The notes under the pieces: generated by a model
What the model was told of the DNA's origin: nothing
Seen by the model: only the letters and a program-made list of their open reading frames with translations
The model's database searches: none
In this document: in pieces, positions 1 through 7,153 of the stretch
Position numbering within the stretch: the first letter of the stretch is position 1
How the letters are laid out: each line of letters begins with the position of its first letter
Source: JAJZQD01 sp021847735
GTDB taxonomy: Bacteria; Bacillota; Thermincolia; Thermincolales; UBA2595
Length of the DNA: 10,461 bases
Reading direction: 5' to 3'
NCBI GenBank assembly: GCA_027324025.1
Contig: DAHVYW010000026.1
Location: forward strand, 1 to 10,461
Program-made: the position numbers and the translations under genes

Positions 1-85
1 CTCTTAGCGCTTCAGCGCTTAGAGATAGCGGTACCCTTGGGGTAGAGCGCGTATGCGCGATTGGGTAACAAGCTGAGTTGTTGCC
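1..85. repeat. Cluster of four short hairpins (possible miniature element or structured RNA end)
   Basis: Four consecutive inverted repeats fill the first 85 bases. Positions 1-11 pair with 14-24 (one T-T mismatch, loop TC). TACCC at 32-36 pairs with GGGTA at 40-44. GCGC at 47-50 pairs with GCGC at 55-58. GGTAACAA at 64-71 pairs with TTGTTGCC at 78-85 (one wobble). No convincing reading frame explains it: the plus-strand frame from 61 to 531 mostly lies antisense to the cardiolipin synthase gene. I do not recognise a named riboswitch or RNA family. Dense palindromes between genes suggest a miniature mobile element or an IS end cut by the window edge. Identity is uncertain. Confidence 0.4.
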
Positions 86-127
86 GTCTTGGAGGAATAT
101 ATCTGCCGATTCCTGGCCTTCATGGAC

Positions 128-173
128 AAAAAAAGAGGTGCTCTAGTTACTTATGGGACACCCCCTTTTTTTT
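128..173 (-). terminator. Rho-independent terminator of the cardiolipin synthase gene
   Basis: On the minus strand an A-rich/G-rich arm (171-159) pairs with CACCTC followed by seven T (140-128), with an 18-nt loop. The stem is about 13 bp, including A-T pairs and G-T wobbles, and ends in a T tract. It starts inside the stop codon of the upstream gene. The symmetric A and T runs mean it could also stop transcription arriving from the left on the plus strand. Confidence 0.65.
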
Positions 174-1641
174 AAAGAATTGGGGAAAGCAGACGGGCTG
201 CCGATTGCCGTATTTTAAGCTGGAGGGGCCTGTGTTCAAAATCCTGTCTGTCTATCTGTATCGATTGAAGCAGGTCCACCGCAAAATCTTCATCAAGCTT
301 GTTTACAAGTTCCCTATCATAAAGCATGGCATTGACCTCAAAATTCAATTGAAAACTCCGCATATCGAGGTTGGCCGAACCGAGGGAGGCTACTTCTCCG
401 TCGACAGATATGATTTTGGCGTGGATAAAACCTGGCCGGTAAAGATAAATCTTGATTCCTGCCTCCATCAGCTCATCAAAGTAACTCTGGGAAGCCCAAA
501 AGACAATTTTTTTGTCAGGTATTCCCGGTAAGATAATTTTAATATCTACACCGCTTAAAGCCGCGGTTTTCAGGGCCAGTAAAATCCCTTCATCAGGAAT
601 AAGGTAGGGGGTTGTAATATTGATGTTTTTTTGGGCCGAGTTTATTAGGGCAAAGTACGACTGGCGTACTGTTTCCCAGTCTGAATCCGGGCCGCTGGCA
701 GCAATCTGAATTAATTTTCCGTGATAACTGTCCTCTTCAGGGAAATGGGTATCGTCCGTAATAGTTTCATCACTCACAAATTCCCAGTCCAGCAGGAAAA
801 TAACCTGCAGGAAATGAACAGAAGTGCCGATTAACCAGAGGTGGGTGTCACGCCATTTACCGAGCCGGGCATGGTGACCGAGATATTCGTCACCAATATT
901 TAGCCCGCCCATAAAACCAACCCTGCCGTCAATGACGATTATTTTTCGGTGGTTCCGGTAGTTGAGCTTATTGTTAATAAGGGGAAATATTGCCGGCAGA
1001 AAGGGCATGATTTGAACGCCGTTTTGCCTCAGTTCATTGATATATTTCTTTGAAAGGGCCCAGCTCCCGACGGCGTCGTAAATCACCCGGACCTTGACGC
1101 CGCTTTTGGCTTTCCGGACTAATATTTCTTTCAATCTCTGGCCGGTGTGGTCGTCACGGATGATGTAGTATTCAACGTGAATGTGGTCCTGGGCTTTTTC
1201 CATTTCCTCGAAAATATGCTCAAAGGCCTCATATCCGTCAGATAACACCCGGGCCTGGTTGCTTCGGGTAAAGGGTGCATTGGCGTTGTGCAGGAGCAGG
1301 CTAATTAACTGCTTTTTTGAAGTTAGCGGTTCAAGGTTGAAGTCCTGATTGCTTTTCAAAGATTCTATCTGACGGTTGACTATTCTGTGCAGGTGGGCCA
1401 TCTCGTCAATGTACTTAGTCCGGATTAACTTGCGTTTGCGCAGATTTTGGCCAAACACGAGGTAAATTATAAAACCCAGTATCGGAAAAATATTGAGCAC
1501 CGCTAACCAGGCAATCGTTTTATAGGGATTTCTCTTTTCCAGGAAGATGAGGAAACTGACTACTATTACGAGAATTGTCGTAGATGCGGAATACATCCCT
1601 ATGATTGTTTTGCCGTATACAGACCAGAACTGTGTTAACAT
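172..1641 (-). CDS. cls: Cardiolipin synthase (phospholipase D superfamily)
   Basis: Membrane enzyme that condenses two phosphatidylglycerol molecules into cardiolipin and glycerol. The 489-aa length fits bacterial ClsA-type enzymes. Two N-terminal membrane segments (about residues 12-34 and 42-64) make up the PLDc_N region, with a basic stretch after the second. Two HKD catalytic motifs follow: H231/K233/D238 and H407/K409/D414, each followed by the usual Gly-Ser/Gly-Gly and Asn residues (GGLN near 245-248, GSANLD near 421-426). All catalytic residues are present, so it should be active. The ATG start is supported by AGGGGG at 1650-1655, 8 nt upstream. The gene stands alone, divergent from the FtsH-like operon, with a palindrome-rich element in its upstream region. 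I see no convincing promoter hexamers. Confidence 0.95.
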   Translation of the reverse strand: MLTQFWSVYGKTIIGMYSASTTILVIVVSFLIFLEKRNPYKTIAWLAVLNIFPILGFIIYLVFGQNLRKRKLIRTKYIDEMAHLHRIVNRQIESLKSNQDFNLEPLTSKKQLISLLLHNANAPFTRSNQARVLSDGYEAFEHIFEEMEKAQDHIHVEYYIIRDDHTGQRLKEILVRKAKSGVKVRVIYDAVGSWALSKKYINELRQNGVQIMPFLPAIFPLINNKLNYRNHRKIIVIDGRVGFMGGLNIGDEYLGHHARLGKWRDTHLWLIGTSVHFLQVIFLLDWEFVSDETITDDTHFPEEDSYHGKLIQIAASGPDSDWETVRQSYFALINSAQKNINITTPYLIPDEGILLALKTAALSGVDIKIILPGIPDKKIVFWASQSYFDELMEAGIKIYLYRPGFIHAKIISVDGEVASLGSANLDMRSFQLNFEVNAMLYDRELVNKLDEDFAVDLLQSIQIDRQDFEHRPLQLKIRQSAARLLSPIL

Positions 1642-1682
1642 TGCATTTTCCCCCTAAGGAACAATTAGTTATCCCAATTCCA

Positions 1683-1785
1683 AGACTCCACCTTCTAATA
1701 AGGTGGAGTTTCCACTTTTCTGCTTCAGTGGGGGTAGAGTCCCCCACTGAAGTTTCGATGTTCAGCTTTAGCTGAACGAGTTCAC
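1683..1785. mobile_element. IS200/IS605-type end or palindrome-rich miniature element (relic)
   Basis: Three hairpins follow one another directly. ACTCCACCTT (1685-1694) pairs perfectly with AAGGTGGAGT (1700-1709). CTTCAGTGGGGG (1723-1734) pairs perfectly with CCCCCACTGAAG (1741-1752), with a 6-nt loop. GTTCAGC (1760-1766) pairs with GCTGAAC (1771-1777), with loop TTTA. GAGTTCAC (1778-1785) follows the last hairpin. Subterminal hairpins followed by a short cleavage motif are the known architecture of IS200/IS605 single-strand transposons and their non-autonomous derivatives. No TnpA or TnpB reading frame is present, so this would be a miniature derivative or remnant. It occupies most of the intergenic region between cls and the next operon. 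The assignment rests on structure, not a database match. Confidence 0.5.
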
Positions 1786-1892
1786 TTTCTTTATGTTACC
1801 AAAATTCGACACTAAATAAAAGTGAAACGGAAATTAAACTGGTTTTGTCACAGCTTTTCCAGCTTTTCCATAAGGAAAGTCCCTGAAAGGGA

Positions 1893-1901
1893 TGTTATAA
1901 T
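1893..1901 (+). promoter_or_regulatory. Extended -10 promoter of the FtsH-like operon
   Basis: TGTTATAAT contains a perfect TATAAT (1896-1901) with the upstream TG of an extended -10 element. No good -35 hexamer sits 16-18 bp upstream (AGGAAA region), which suits an extended -10 promoter. A start near 1908 would give a leader of about 26 nt before the TTG start at 1934. Two small hairpins (around 1864-1878 and 1881-1893) lie just upstream and could be operator-like, but this is not shown. Confidence 0.55.
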
Positions 1902-1933
1902 GAGCCTAGTAGGTAGAAAGGGGAGGAAAAGCG

Positions 1934-2497
1934 TTGCAAATCAAAGGTATCAGAATAAATGTCGTTATCGCCGCAATAGTAATCACTCTGGCTGTCCTCC
2001 TGACCATTCAGTTTCTTTACCAAAAATACGATGTGGAACAGCCCCTTTTTAAGCTCTATTCTCAAACCAAGCTAGTGGAGAAGGCCCCTAAAATCGAACA
2101 AAAGGGTAACCGTGTAAACGTCATTCTAGATGTCAAGAAAACTGAAAACCTAAGGTTAGCTTACCAGGATCTGGAGAACTACACCGAACAGGTCATGGGC
2201 AGCACCAAATTCAGCATACAGTTGAAGGATAACAGGACAAATACCCTGGAAAACGCCTATTACCAAAGCCAATTCGTCATTTACGAGGCCTTGGCCAAGG
2301 GGAATTTTACTGACATGGCTGAGGTAATTCAGCAAAATGCAGCTAAAATTGACGCGGAATCCCGGGTTTTCATCGACAATGACAACATTTATGTGGAAAT
2401 CCTCAAAGGTGACAACTACCTTTATGAGATTATCCCAAGAAAACCTGACACCACGCTTCAGGGAAGTTCGGCTGGGATGGGAAGTGAACAAAGATGA
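1934..2497 (+). CDS. Small membrane-anchored protein of unknown function, partner gene of the FtsH-like protease
   Basis: Not recognised as a named family. The 187-aa product has a basic N-terminus, one strong membrane segment (about residues 9-28), then about 155 hydrophilic residues rich in Lys, Asn, Gln and Glu. Positive residues before the membrane segment predict N-in, with the rest outside the cytoplasm. I see no lipobox, cysteine pair or catalytic motif. The TTG start is supported by GGGGAGG at 1920-1926, 7 nt upstream; no ATG fits as well. Its stop overlaps the start of the FtsH-like gene as ATGA, indicating translational coupling. Since the FtsH-like protein has almost no extracytoplasmic part, this protein may act as a separate external domain, adaptor or modulator of the protease. 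That role is inference. Confidence 0.85.
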   Translation: MQIKGIRINVVIAAIVITLAVLLTIQFLYQKYDVEQPLFKLYSQTKLVEKAPKIEQKGNRVNVILDVKKTENLRLAYQDLENYTEQVMGSTKFSIQLKDNRTNTLENAYYQSQFVIYEALAKGNFTDMAEVIQQNAAKIDAESRVFIDNDNIYVEILKGDNYLYEIIPRKPDTTLQGSSAGMGSEQR

Positions 2498-4023
2498 CGA
2501 TTAAAACTATTAAGGAAATCGGCCTGGGCTCTGGCATTGCTATCCTCGGCTTTTTGGTTTGGAAGGGCTTTGATGTCCTGCCGCTTATATTTATCGTGGG
2601 GTTCTTCGTGGCCATTTATTTTTTTGCTCAGAACAGGGGTCTGGTTAAACCTGTGGGGCTTCATGAAACATCCAGGAGAGATGACGTTACCTTTGATGAT
2701 ATTGGGGGACAGGATGGGGCCATCAAGGAGCTGCAGGAGGCCCTCGACTTCATAAAAAACTTTGATCAGATTAAAAGGCTTGGTATCAGGCCGTTAAAGG
2801 GTATTCTCCTCACAGGACCCCCGGGGACCGGTAAAACCCTTTTGGCAAGGGCTGCCGCTGCTTATACCGACGCGGTGTTTATTGCCACCAGCGGCAGTGA
2901 ATTCATTGAAATGTACGCCGGTGTTGGCGCCCAAAGGGTCAGGAAGGTGTTCAAGACTGCCAGGGAAGCCGCCACAAAACAGGAAAAGAAACACGCTATC
3001 GTCTTTATTGACGAAATAGATGTGCTGGGTGGGAAAAGGGGCCAGCACTCAGGGCATATGGAATACGACCAGACTCTGAACCAGTTGCTGGTGGAAATGG
3101 ACGGAATAAAGACCGATGACTCGATAAAACTCCTCCTTGTTGCAGCCACCAATAGGGCAGATATGCTTGACCCGGCGCTGATGAGGCCTGGGCGTTTCGA
3201 TAGGCATGTCAAGGTCGACCTGCCGTGTAAGGACGGCAGGGAACAGATTCTGTTAATTCATACCAGAAACAAGCCGGTGGCCCAAGATGTCAATCTGAGG
3301 GATATTGCCAGGGAGACTTTCGGGTTCTCGGGGGCCCATTTGGAAAGCCTGGCTAATGAAGCCGCGATTTACGCTTTCAGGGAAGGCTCGGAAGAGATTA
3401 AGGCGGGCCATTTCAAGGAAGCTGTCGATAAGGTGATGATGGGAGAAAAGCTCGATAAGAGACCTAACGCCGATGAGCTTAAAAGGGTGTCTGTCCATGA
3501 GACCGGGCATGCCCTGATTAGTGAGCTTTTAAGGCCAGGTTCGGTTTCCACCCTTACCATCAGCCCCAGGGGAAATGCCCTGGGGTATATGAGACAAACC
3601 CCTGAGGATGACACTTATCTGTATACAATGGAATACCTGGAGAACCAGATATCGATTATGCTGGCCGGGGCCTTGGCGGAAGAACTTATATTTAACAGCC
3701 GGAGCACAGGTGCGGCTAACGACTTTGACCAGGCCGTACAGCTGGCCAAAAAGATTGTTACTGCCGGGATGTCATCCCTTGGTGTGGTGACAGAGGAAAG
3801 CCTGCCCCATGGGAAAATGCATAATGTCATTACCGGCATCCTGCAAGGGCAGGAGAAAAGGGTCAGGGAGTGCCTTGAACCCTACGGTAAGCATATATTG
3901 GAAGTAACTAACATCCTGCTTGAACAGGAACGGTTATCCGGCTCCGATTTCCGCAGTCACGTATTCGGCAGAGAAGTATCAGATCACCCGGAACATGTAC
4001 AGAATAAGGCTGAAGCGGTGTAA
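2494..4023 (+). CDS. FtsH-like membrane AAA+ zinc metalloprotease (M41), short form
   Basis: Membrane-anchored, ATP-driven protease of the FtsH type that unfolds and degrades membrane and cytosolic substrates. Order of parts: a tight N-terminal membrane hairpin (about residues 10-44); AAA+ domain with Walker A GPPGTGKT (108-115), Walker B FIDEID (171-176) and second region of homology with RPGRFDR (231-237); and a peptidase domain with zinc motif HETGH (335-339) and the third metal ligand Asp410 in STGAAND. All active residues are present. It has 509 residues, against roughly 610-650 for standard FtsH. The missing part is mainly the extracytoplasmic domain between the two membrane segments. 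The pore-loop position usually occupied by Phe-Val-Gly reads Tyr-Ala-Gly (141-143), and HEAGH reads HETGH. The ATG overlaps the upstream stop codon (ATGA). It is probably a paralogue rather than the housekeeping FtsH. Confidence 0.9.
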   Translation: MTIKTIKEIGLGSGIAILGFLVWKGFDVLPLIFIVGFFVAIYFFAQNRGLVKPVGLHETSRRDDVTFDDIGGQDGAIKELQEALDFIKNFDQIKRLGIRPLKGILLTGPPGTGKTLLARAAAAYTDAVFIATSGSEFIEMYAGVGAQRVRKVFKTAREAATKQEKKHAIVFIDEIDVLGGKRGQHSGHMEYDQTLNQLLVEMDGIKTDDSIKLLLVAATNRADMLDPALMRPGRFDRHVKVDLPCKDGREQILLIHTRNKPVAQDVNLRDIARETFGFSGAHLESLANEAAIYAFREGSEEIKAGHFKEAVDKVMMGEKLDKRPNADELKRVSVHETGHALISELLRPGSVSTLTISPRGNALGYMRQTPEDDTYLYTMEYLENQISIMLAGALAEELIFNSRSTGAANDFDQAVQLAKKIVTAGMSSLGVVTEESLPHGKMHNVITGILQGQEKRVRECLEPYGKHILEVTNILLEQERLSGSDFRSHVFGREVSDHPEHVQNKAEAV

Positions 4024-4050
4024 TTTCACACCGCTTCTTAATTTTACTTC
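4012..4050 (+). terminator. Hairpin terminator at the end of the FtsH-like gene
   Basis: GAAGCGGTGT (4012-4021) pairs perfectly with ACACCGCTTC (4028-4037) around a 6-nt loop, followed by TTAATTTT. The stop codon TAA (4021-4023) sits at the top of the hairpin. The stem is strong, but the U-tract is interrupted by two A, so termination may be incomplete. The remaining 75 bases up to cinA hold no promoter I would defend. Confidence 0.7.
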
Positions 4051-4125
4051 AATGAAATAGAGGTTTTCCAACTCCGGCCCAAGAATTATTAAACTAGAAA
4101 TCATATCTGAAAGGTGGCTGGTCCT

Positions 4126-5376
4126 GTGAGGGCCGAACTAATTTCAACCGGAACTGAACTTTTACTCGGCCAGATTTTGAACACCAATGCCCAGTTTCTC
4201 GGTCAAAGGTTGGCCCAATTGGGGTTAGACGTATATTTCCAGACAACTGTCGGCGACAACGGAGCACGGCTGGCAGAAGTCTTTAATGCCGCCCTGAAGC
4301 GGGCAGACCTGATAATCGTTACAGGGGGTCTGGGCCCTACGGAGGACGACCTGACCAAGGAAACCATTGCCGAAACCCTGGGGCTTGAGATGTTCCTGGA
4401 TGAAGAATCCCTGACCCACGTCCAGGAGTTTTTCAAACTGCGGGGCAGAAAGATGCCTGAGACCAATAAAAAGCAGGCCCAGTTCCCTGAAGGCGCGGCA
4501 ATAATCCCCAATAAAATGGGTACGGCTCCCGGTGTAATTATTGAGGCCGCCGGCAGGATTATCATTATCCTGCCAGGGCCCCCGGTTGAGATGCAGCCGA
4601 TGTTCAATGAAACTGTAGTGCCTTTTCTGAAAAAGAAGATAGGCAGGAACAACTCAGTTATCCATTCCAAAGTCCTTAAGATCCTTGGAATGGGCGAATC
4701 AACAGTAGAAGAACGTATCAAAGACCTGGTTGACGAGCAGACCAACCCTACCATCGCCTTTCTTGCACCAAGGGGAGAGGTGTTTGTCCGCATTACGGCA
4801 AAAGCGAAGACCGAGGCTGCAGCGGGCAAAATGATAAATAAGATTGAGAAGGAAATCAGGAAGCGGCTGGGAGACTATATTTACGGGGCAGATGACGATT
4901 CACTGGAGAAAGTGGTCGCCGGGCTTCTGAAAAAGCACGACCTTACTATTTCCACGGCTGAATCCTGTACCGGTGGCATGATTGCCCAGAGGCTCACAAA
5001 TATCCCCGGTGTGTCTGATAATTTCATGTACGGGGTGGTTTCATATTCCAACGAAGCCAAAACCGGACTGCTCGGTGTCCCTCCTGAGATTATTGAGAAA
5101 CACGGGGCAGTGAGTGAGGAGACAGCCATCGAAATGGTTAAAGGAGTCAGGCAGGCCTGCGGCACGGATTTGGCTGTGTCGGTTACCGGTATCGCCGGGC
5201 CCTCTGGGGGGACCCCTGAAAAACCGGTAGGGCTCGTCTATATAGGTTTCTCAGACCGAGACACAACCATTGTCCAGCGGTTCCTTTTTACCGGGGACAG
5301 GGAAGTTATCAGGTGGCAGACCGCTAATGCAGCGCTGAATATGTTAAGGAGATACCTAATCAAATATAAAAGATAG
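4126..5376 (+). CDS. cinA: CinA: competence/damage-inducible protein with NMN deamidase domain
   Basis: Two-domain protein of pyridine nucleotide salvage. The N-terminal molybdopterin-binding-like domain (about 1-170; TGGLGPTEDD at 66-75, LPGPP at 149-153) belongs to the COG1058 family, for which ADP-ribose pyrophosphatase activity is known. The C-terminal CinA/PncC domain (about 255-416) deamidates nicotinamide mononucleotide. AESCTGG (278-284) carries the catalytic Ser280, and YSNEAK (307-312) carries the conserved Tyr and Lys. The frame is open from a GTG at 4114, but I choose the GTG at 4126. It gives the family-typical start MRAELISTGTELLLGQ, and AAGGTGG (4111-4117) then lies 8 nt upstream as the ribosome binding site. 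Length 416 aa is normal. The gene is not followed by recA, as it often is in Bacillota; a DEAD-box helicase with its own promoter comes next. No LexA-type operator was seen. Confidence 0.93.
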   Translation: MRAELISTGTELLLGQILNTNAQFLGQRLAQLGLDVYFQTTVGDNGARLAEVFNAALKRADLIIVTGGLGPTEDDLTKETIAETLGLEMFLDEESLTHVQEFFKLRGRKMPETNKKQAQFPEGAAIIPNKMGTAPGVIIEAAGRIIIILPGPPVEMQPMFNETVVPFLKKKIGRNNSVIHSKVLKILGMGESTVEERIKDLVDEQTNPTIAFLAPRGEVFVRITAKAKTEAAAGKMINKIEKEIRKRLGDYIYGADDDSLEKVVAGLLKKHDLTISTAESCTGGMIAQRLTNIPGVSDNFMYGVVSYSNEAKTGLLGVPPEIIEKHGAVSEETAIEMVKGVRQACGTDLAVSVTGIAGPSGGTPEKPVGLVYIGFSDRDTTIVQRFLFTGDREVIRWQTANAALNMLRRYLIKYKR

Positions 5377-5392
5377 CATTTGTTTTAAAATC

Positions 5393-5401
5393 TGTTATAA
5401 T
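5393..5401 (+). promoter_or_regulatory. Extended -10 promoter of the DEAD-box helicase gene
   Basis: TGTTATAAT, identical to the element at 1893-1901, includes TATAAT at 5396-5401. It lies 17 nt beyond the cinA stop codon. The -35 region overlaps the end of cinA and is poor, again pointing to an extended -10 promoter. The predicted leader is about 40 nt. Confidence 0.55.
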
Positions 5402-5447
5402 ATATAGGGAATTTCGTTACGGAGGTTGAGAGGAGATTATAAATTTA

Positions 5448-7040
5448 ATGCACGAAACAAAAAAATTCGGTGACTTGGAATTAAGCAAAAAGGTTTTTAA
5501 TGCCATCAGTGACATGGGGTTTGAGGAGCCATCGCCGATTCAGACCCAGGCTATACCGCTATTGATGGCGGGGGATGACGTAATAGGACAGGCCCAGACC
5601 GGAACCGGGAAAACAGCGGCCTTCGGTATACCTATTATGGAAAAGTTAAACCCGAAGGTTCGTAATGTTCAGGCCATTGTAGTGACCCCCACCCGTGAGC
5701 TGGCTATCCAGGTAGCGGAAGAGTTAACGAAGATTGGCAAATACAGAGACGTGAGGTCCCTTGCCATATATGGGGGCACGTCAATAGACAGGCAGATCCT
5801 GGCCCTGAAAAGAGGAGTACACATTGTTGTCGGCACTCCGGGGCGCGTCTTGGATCACCTCAGGCGCAAAACTTTGAAACTTGATAACGTGCGATTCGCG
5901 GTCCTTGATGAAGCTGACGAAATGCTGGATATGGGTTTTATTGAGGACATTGAAACCATCCTTAAGGAAACCCCGACGGAAAAACAGACCCTTCTTTTTT
6001 CGGCCACGATGCCAGAAGAGATTCAGAGGCTGGCACGAAGATACCTCAGAAACCCGAAAATACTCTCCGTCAGCAGGGACGAATTGACTGTACCACAAAT
6101 TGAGCAGGTTTTTTACGAGGTTAAAGAACACAATAAGCTTGACGGGCTTTGCCGGGTGCTGGATAGCTCTAACGTCAAACTTGCCATTATATTCTGCCGG
6201 ACCAAACGCGGGGTGGACGAACTCGTCGCAGGGCTGGAAGCCCGGGGCTATGAAGCTGAGGGGCTGCACGGCGACTTGACACAGGCCCAGCGAAACAAAG
6301 TTATGAAAAAGTTCCGGGAGGGCCGGGTAGAAATCCTGGTAGCTACAGATGTGGCAGCCAGGGGCCTGGATATAGAAAATGTCAGCCATGTTATTAACTA
6401 TGATATTCCCCAGGACCCTGAATCTTACGTTCATCGTATCGGCCGGACGGGCCGGGCGGGAAAGTCGGGAATGGCGATATCTTTTATTATACCAAGGGAG
6501 TACAGGCAGCTTAGGCTAATAGAAAAAATGCTCAATTCCAGGATTAAAAGGTGCCCACTACCGACCTTTGAAGACGTTTTTGAACGCCAGAGGGAAGTTA
6601 TTATTGAGCGGTTGGCTGCCACTATCCAAAGCGGCAAACTCGGCAATTACCGGTCAATCATAGAGGAAATGGCAAATGATTATGAAACTGTGGAATTAGC
6701 CGCGGCGGCCTTAAAAGTGGCTTTTGACATTCAGGGTTCAGAGGAAAAAAGTGAAGAGGTTGAGACGGAATTCAGCAATACCGGGGCTGAACCTGGAATG
6801 GTTCGCCTTTTTATGAACGTCGGCCGGGTGGACGAGGTGAAGCCTCAAGACCTTGTCAGGACCATTGCCGAAGAGGCCGGCATTCCCGGTAAGCTCATCG
6901 GGGCCATTAAGATTTATGATAAATTCACATTTGTGGAGGTCCCCAGGGAAGCAGCCGAAAAAGTGCTATACACCATGCACCGCAACACAATCAAAGGAAA
7001 ACGGGTCCACGTGGAACCGGCTAAAGTAAGGTCAAGATAA
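5448..7040 (+). CDS. DEAD-box ATP-dependent RNA helicase with C-terminal DbpA-like RNA-binding domain
   Basis: Cytoplasmic RNA helicase of the DeaD/CshA/DbpA group, which remodels structured RNA in ribosome assembly and mRNA decay. All motifs are present: Q motif around 24-37, motif I AQTGTGKT (49-56), Ia PTRELA (81-86), TPGR (130-133), DEAD (154-157), SAT (185-187), ATDVAARGLD (309-318) and HRIGRTGR (339-346). After a linker with an acidic stretch (about 431-441), residues about 450-525 form a DbpA-type RNA-binding domain. In known DbpA proteins this domain binds 23S rRNA; whether this one does is unknown. The 530-aa length is typical for clostridial members. The ATG is preceded by AGGAG at 5431-5435, with a rather long 12-nt spacing; a second GGAGG lies at 5421-5425. 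The gene is transcribed alone between its promoter and terminator. Confidence 0.93.
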   Translation: MHETKKFGDLELSKKVFNAISDMGFEEPSPIQTQAIPLLMAGDDVIGQAQTGTGKTAAFGIPIMEKLNPKVRNVQAIVVTPTRELAIQVAEELTKIGKYRDVRSLAIYGGTSIDRQILALKRGVHIVVGTPGRVLDHLRRKTLKLDNVRFAVLDEADEMLDMGFIEDIETILKETPTEKQTLLFSATMPEEIQRLARRYLRNPKILSVSRDELTVPQIEQVFYEVKEHNKLDGLCRVLDSSNVKLAIIFCRTKRGVDELVAGLEARGYEAEGLHGDLTQAQRNKVMKKFREGRVEILVATDVAARGLDIENVSHVINYDIPQDPESYVHRIGRTGRAGKSGMAISFIIPREYRQLRLIEKMLNSRIKRCPLPTFEDVFERQREVIIERLAATIQSGKLGNYRSIIEEMANDYETVELAAAALKVAFDIQGSEEKSEEVETEFSNTGAEPGMVRLFMNVGRVDEVKPQDLVRTIAEEAGIPGKLIGAIKIYDKFTFVEVPREAAEKVLYTMHRNTIKGKRVHVEPAKVRSR

Positions 7041-7046
7041 AGGGGG

Positions 7047-7078
7047 AGGCTGTCCCAAAAGGGGCAGTCTTTTTTTTT
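7047..7078 (+). terminator. Rho-independent terminator of the helicase gene
   Basis: A 10-bp stem (7047-7056 with 7061-7070, two G-T wobbles) and loop AAAA are followed by nine T (7070-7078). It begins 6 nt after the stop codon and is a textbook intrinsic terminator. Confidence 0.9.
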
Positions 7079-7079
7079 C

Positions 7080-7104
7080 GGGGGGGGGGACAGGACAGGA
7101 CAGG
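7080..7104. repeat. G10 homopolymer followed by three ACAGG tandem repeats
   Basis: Ten G (7080-7089) are followed directly by ACAGG ACAGG ACAGG (7090-7104), right after a T9 tract. This is a slippage-prone tract and a plausible place for sequence or assembly error. It marks the boundary between the helicase gene and the mobile region. Confidence 0.9.
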
Positions 7105-7153
7105 TATATTCCTCCCTCTATTATCTTTTATTTTCTTTAATATACTCTTGTAT

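Noticed and set aside
61..531. 156-aa plus-strand open frame
   Set aside because: Mostly antisense to the 3' end of the cardiolipin synthase gene, starts with TTG inside the hairpin cluster without a ribosome binding site, and has no recognisable motif.
4114..4125. Upstream GTG as the start of cinA
   Set aside because: It overlaps the AAGGTGG ribosome binding site that serves the GTG at 4126, and the family normally starts at the residues encoded from 4126.
4038..4125. LexA-type or competence operator upstream of cinA
   Set aside because: No GAAC-N4-GTTC-like or other recognisable operator was seen.
4203..4829. 208-aa minus-strand open frame inside cinA
   Set aside because: Shadow of cinA; composition is that of a reverse-complemented coding frame and no motif is visible.
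5781..6434. 217-aa minus-strand open frame inside the helicase gene
   Set aside because: Antisense shadow of a clearly coding DEAD-box frame.
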